6,925 bases of DNA from DASXRU01 sp039933315. Its GTDB lineage: Bacteria > Acidobacteriota > Blastocatellia > Pyrinomonadales > Pyrinomonadaceae. The position numbers were made by a program, and so were the translations under genes. Below, one piece after another: positions 4,665-6,925 of this stretch (its first letter is position 1; every line of letters starts with the position of its first letter). The DNA lies in contig JBDTOI010000210.1 in assembly GCA_039933315.1 (NCBI GenBank), positions 1-6,925 of the forward strand, written 5' to 3'. The notes under the pieces are model-generated. The model was given only the letters and a program-made list of their open reading frames with translations. It was not told the DNA's origin and searched no databases.

Positions 4665-6925
4665 ATGAACCCTGAACGCTGGCAGCAAATTCAAAAGCTG
4701 TTCCAGGCCTGCCTCGACCTGGACACCGAAGACTACACGGCTTTTCTCGACAAAACCTGTGCCGATGATCCGGCGTTGCGCGCGCAAGTAGAAGCGTTAC
4801 TCGCCTCCGACACGGATAACTGGAGCTTGATCGGCAGGCCGGCGCTGGAACTGGCCGCCCCGTGGCTGGCGGACGATCAGCCCCAGCTGGCGCCGGGCCA
4901 GCGGATCGCTCATTACGAGATCGTCGAGTTGATTGGCCGGGGTGGGATGGGAGAGGTCTATCTTGCCAAAGACGAAATACTCAATCGCCCGATCGCCCTG
5001 AAGTTTCTTCCCGCCGATTACACGAAGGACAAAGATCGCTTGCGGCGTTTCCAGCGCGAAGCACAGGCAACGTCTGCCCTCAATCACCCGGGTATTCTTA
5101 CCATTTATCAACTTGGCGATGTCGATGGCCGGCAGTTCATCGCCACCGAGCTGGTGCAAGGCGAAACGCTTCGGCGGCGCATCGCGCGGGGCCGGCTTAA
5201 TGTGCGGGATGCTCTGGACATCGCGATCCAGATTGCCAGCGCTCTGGGAGCGGCGCATCAGGCCGGAATAGTCCACCGGGATATCAAGCCTGAGAACATC
5301 ATGCTGCGGCCCGACGGATACGTGAAAGTCCTGGACTTTGGTCTGGCAAAGCTCGCCGAGCAATACGATGTGCCCGCGCGCGCTGCGGTAGTCGATAGAA
5401 TCGACGCGTCGTCCGGGGTGGTGATGGGAACCGTAAGATACATGTCGCCCGAACAGGCCCGCGGCCTCCAGGTCGATGCGCGCACCGATGTTTTCAGTCT
5501 GGGCGTAGTGCTTTACGAGATGATTACAGGGCGCGCTCCCTTTGCCAGCAGGGACGCGGCGAAGCTTGTGGAATCAATCCTGAAGGACGAGCCGCCATCG
5601 TTAGCTAATTACGTAGAACCGCTCCCGGGCAAACTGCCACAGATAATCTCCAAGTGTTTGAGTAAGGAAAAGGAACGCCGTTACCAGCACGCCGGAGACC
5701 TGCTAAAGGATCTGAAGAATCTAAAAGAGGAGATAGAGCTTGACTCCAGATTATTAGAAAGAAGCCCGGAACAGTTCGCGCGCTCGGGACTCGATGAGGT
5801 CATTGAACAGGATATTCCTTCAATAGCAACAGTGCCGCCAGTCGGAACCGGGCCATCGCCGGTCACATCTACTTTTGAATACATAACCAACGGGGTTAGA
5901 CGTCCCCGCCAGATCATCGCCCTGACAGTACTCTTGTTTTTCGGATTACTCGTAGGCTACACCGGCTATAAGTTCCTGCGCCAGGCAAAAGCCAATCCCG
6001 TATCGCCGACTGCTTCCACCCAGGCTCTAACGTGGACCACTAAGGCTTCAATTTCATCGCCTCGTGATCACGCAGAGCCGGCAGTTTTGAATGACATTCT
6101 TTATGTCGTTGGTGGCTGGAATGTGTGTACTCCCTTTGCCAACCTGGAATCGTACGATCCGATTACGGATACCTGGACGCAGCGAGCTCCTTTGCGCACC
6201 GCGAGGGGCGCGCATGGTGTCGCTGCGTTGAATGGTCTGCTCTATGCGGTGGGAGGCTCTACGGACTGCGGGGTTATTACGGCGAGCGTCGAAGCATACG
6301 ACCCCGTTTCTAACTCATGGTCGAGCAAGGCTTCCCTTCCCACTAAACGCAATGCGCATGTAGTGGCCGTTGCACACGGCAAACTCTATGCTATCGGTGG
6401 AAATTCGAATCAAACTGCCTACACCGGATTGAACACTGAGTACGATTCTCAAACTGATACCTGGACTGAGCGGGCGCGCATGCCTACGCCTCGGAGTAAT
6501 GCGGCGGCTGCCGTCGTAAATGACATCATTTACGTGATCGGTGGCGCGGGCGACAACGTTTCGCCGACCAGGGTCGAAGCTTACGATCCCCGTACCGATT
6601 CGTGGGCTGCACGAGCGCCAATGCCCACGTCACGAAGTAATTTTGCCGCCGCAGTTTTGAACGGCATTATTTATGTTCTGGGCGGACCCCGAAACGGCCG
6701 GCAGGTGGATGCCTACGATCCGGTAACGGACACCTGGACAAAAGTAGGGCAGATGCCGGCACCGCGCTATAACTTTCATGCGGTTGCGTTGCAGGACTCG
6801 ATCTACTTCGCCGGTGGCTATGACGCTATAAATTATCTTTCCAGCACAATGGCCTTCACACCCGGCAATAGTACACAGCCGCAGCCGATGCCATGTCCAT
6901 CCGTAACCGCCTGGACCACTAAAGC
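4665..6925 (+). CDS. transmembrane Ser/Thr protein kinase (PknB-like) with extracytoplasmic Kelch propeller(s), right-truncated
   Basis: A continuous frame of 753 codons plus 2 nt leaves the window without a stop. Residues 1-50 (MNPERWQQIQKLFQACLDLD and on) form the leader often seen on acidobacterial kinases. The kinase domain spans about 82-353: glycine loop GRGGMGEVY 91-99, Lys113 in ALKFL, Glu132 in REAQ, HRDIKPEN 204-211, DFG 224-226, GTVRYMSPEQ 255-264, Asp275 in DVFSLGVVLYEM. All catalytic residues are present, so it should be active. A Ser/Thr-bearing juxtamembrane linker (354-415) leads to one membrane helix (417-435). Six Kelch repeats then fill about 457-733 outside the membrane (ILYVVGG, LLYAVGG, KLYAIGG, IIYVIGG, IIYVLGG, SIYFAGG). 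A new TAWTTK at 749-753 implies a second propeller. The in-frame TAG at 4650-4652 fixes the start; no strong Shine-Dalgarno is seen. It follows the sigma gene on the same strand and is probably its signalling partner. Confidence 0.94.
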   Translation, partial: MNPERWQQIQKLFQACLDLDTEDYTAFLDKTCADDPALRAQVEALLASDTDNWSLIGRPALELAAPWLADDQPQLAPGQRIAHYEIVELIGRGGMGEVYLAKDEILNRPIALKFLPADYTKDKDRLRRFQREAQATSALNHPGILTIYQLGDVDGRQFIATELVQGETLRRRIARGRLNVRDALDIAIQIASALGAAHQAGIVHRDIKPENIMLRPDGYVKVLDFGLAKLAEQYDVPARAAVVDRIDASSGVVMGTVRYMSPEQARGLQVDARTDVFSLGVVLYEMITGRAPFASRDAAKLVESILKDEPPSLANYVEPLPGKLPQIISKCLSKEKERRYQHAGDLLKDLKNLKEEIELDSRLLERSPEQFARSGLDEVIEQDIPSIATVPPVGTGPSPVTSTFEYITNGVRRPRQIIALTVLLFFGLLVGYTGYKFLRQAKANPVSPTASTQALTWTTKASISSPRDHAEPAVLNDILYVVGGWNVCTPFANLESYDPITDTWTQRAPLRTARGAHGVAALNGLLYAVGGSTDCGVITASVEAYDPVSNSWSSKASLPTKRNAHVVAVAHGKLYAIGGNSNQTAYTGLNTEYDSQTDTWTERARMPTPRSNAAAAVVNDIIYVIGGAGDNVSPTRVEAYDPRTDSWAARAPMPTSRSNFAAAVLNGIIYVLGGPRNGRQVDAYDPVTDTWTKVGQMPAPRYNFHAVALQDSIYFAGGYDAINYLSSTMAFTPGNSTQPQPMPCPSVTAWTTK
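6033..6046 (+). repeat. propeller-start repeat in the kinase gene, copy 1
   Basis: TGGACCACTAAGGC encodes the Trp-Thr-Thr-Lys that opens the first Kelch propeller. It recurs with one mismatch (TGGACCACTAAAGC) at 6912-6925, in frame, 293 codons later, at the window edge. The pair suggests whole-propeller duplication. Confidence 0.6.
6912..6925 (+). repeat. propeller-start repeat in the kinase gene, copy 2
   Basis: TGGACCACTAAAGC matches 6033-6046 at 13 of 14 positions and is in the same reading frame. It follows a short Pro/Gln linker (STQPQPMPCPS) that resembles an interdomain spacer. It is read as the start of a second propeller cut by the window edge. Confidence 0.55.

Noticed and set aside
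4797..5363. 188-codon minus-strand frame, and a plus-strand frame at 4862-5200, inside the kinase region
   Set aside because: The kinase frame carries every catalytic motif through this stretch, so these are shadows in other frames.

Overview
The window most resembles a soil or sediment member of the Acidobacteriota, or a close relative. This is inferred from gene types, not from a marker gene. The evidence is an ECF sigma factor of the kind paired with Ser/Thr kinases, a PknB-like transmembrane kinase with the acidobacterial-style 'PERWQQI' N-terminal leader, and several secreted beta-propeller, collagen-like and beta-helix proteins in one place.

Layout. Positions 1-69 are the 3' end of an unidentified plus-strand gene. 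A small four-helix membrane protein (100-522, +) follows it closely. Two minus-strand genes for exported proteins come next. One is a right-handed parallel beta-helix protein (696-1865). The other is a six-bladed Kelch propeller joined to 24 collagen-type Gly-X-Y triplets and a small C-terminal domain (2058-3506). A strong 13-bp stem-loop at 2009-2041 lies between them and probably ends the Kelch/collagen transcript. A 272-bp divergent region (3507-3778) separates this gene from a plus-strand regulatory pair. The pair is an ECF sigma factor (3779-4354) and a large membrane-spanning Ser/Thr kinase (from 4665, running off the right edge at 6925). The kinase ORF has no stop inside the window. It has a complete kinase domain, one membrane segment and an extracytoplasmic Kelch propeller, and a second propeller appears to begin at the window edge.

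The 310 bp between sigma factor and kinase hold a composite inverted repeat at 4392-4623. Two short hairpin modules are arranged A-B-A, a 41-bp centre, then A'-B'-A'. It looks like a REPIN- or MITE-type element.

Working model (inference). The sigma factor and kinase form a signalling pair in which external binding by the Kelch propeller controls the kinase, and the kinase may control the sigma factor by phosphorylation. The acidic DAED-like motif of sigma region 2.2 is replaced here by Gln-Thr-Ser-Ala, which fits phosphorylation-dependent activation. The divergently transcribed Kelch/collagen protein has the same propeller layout as the kinase's outer domain and could be its target, partner or competitor.
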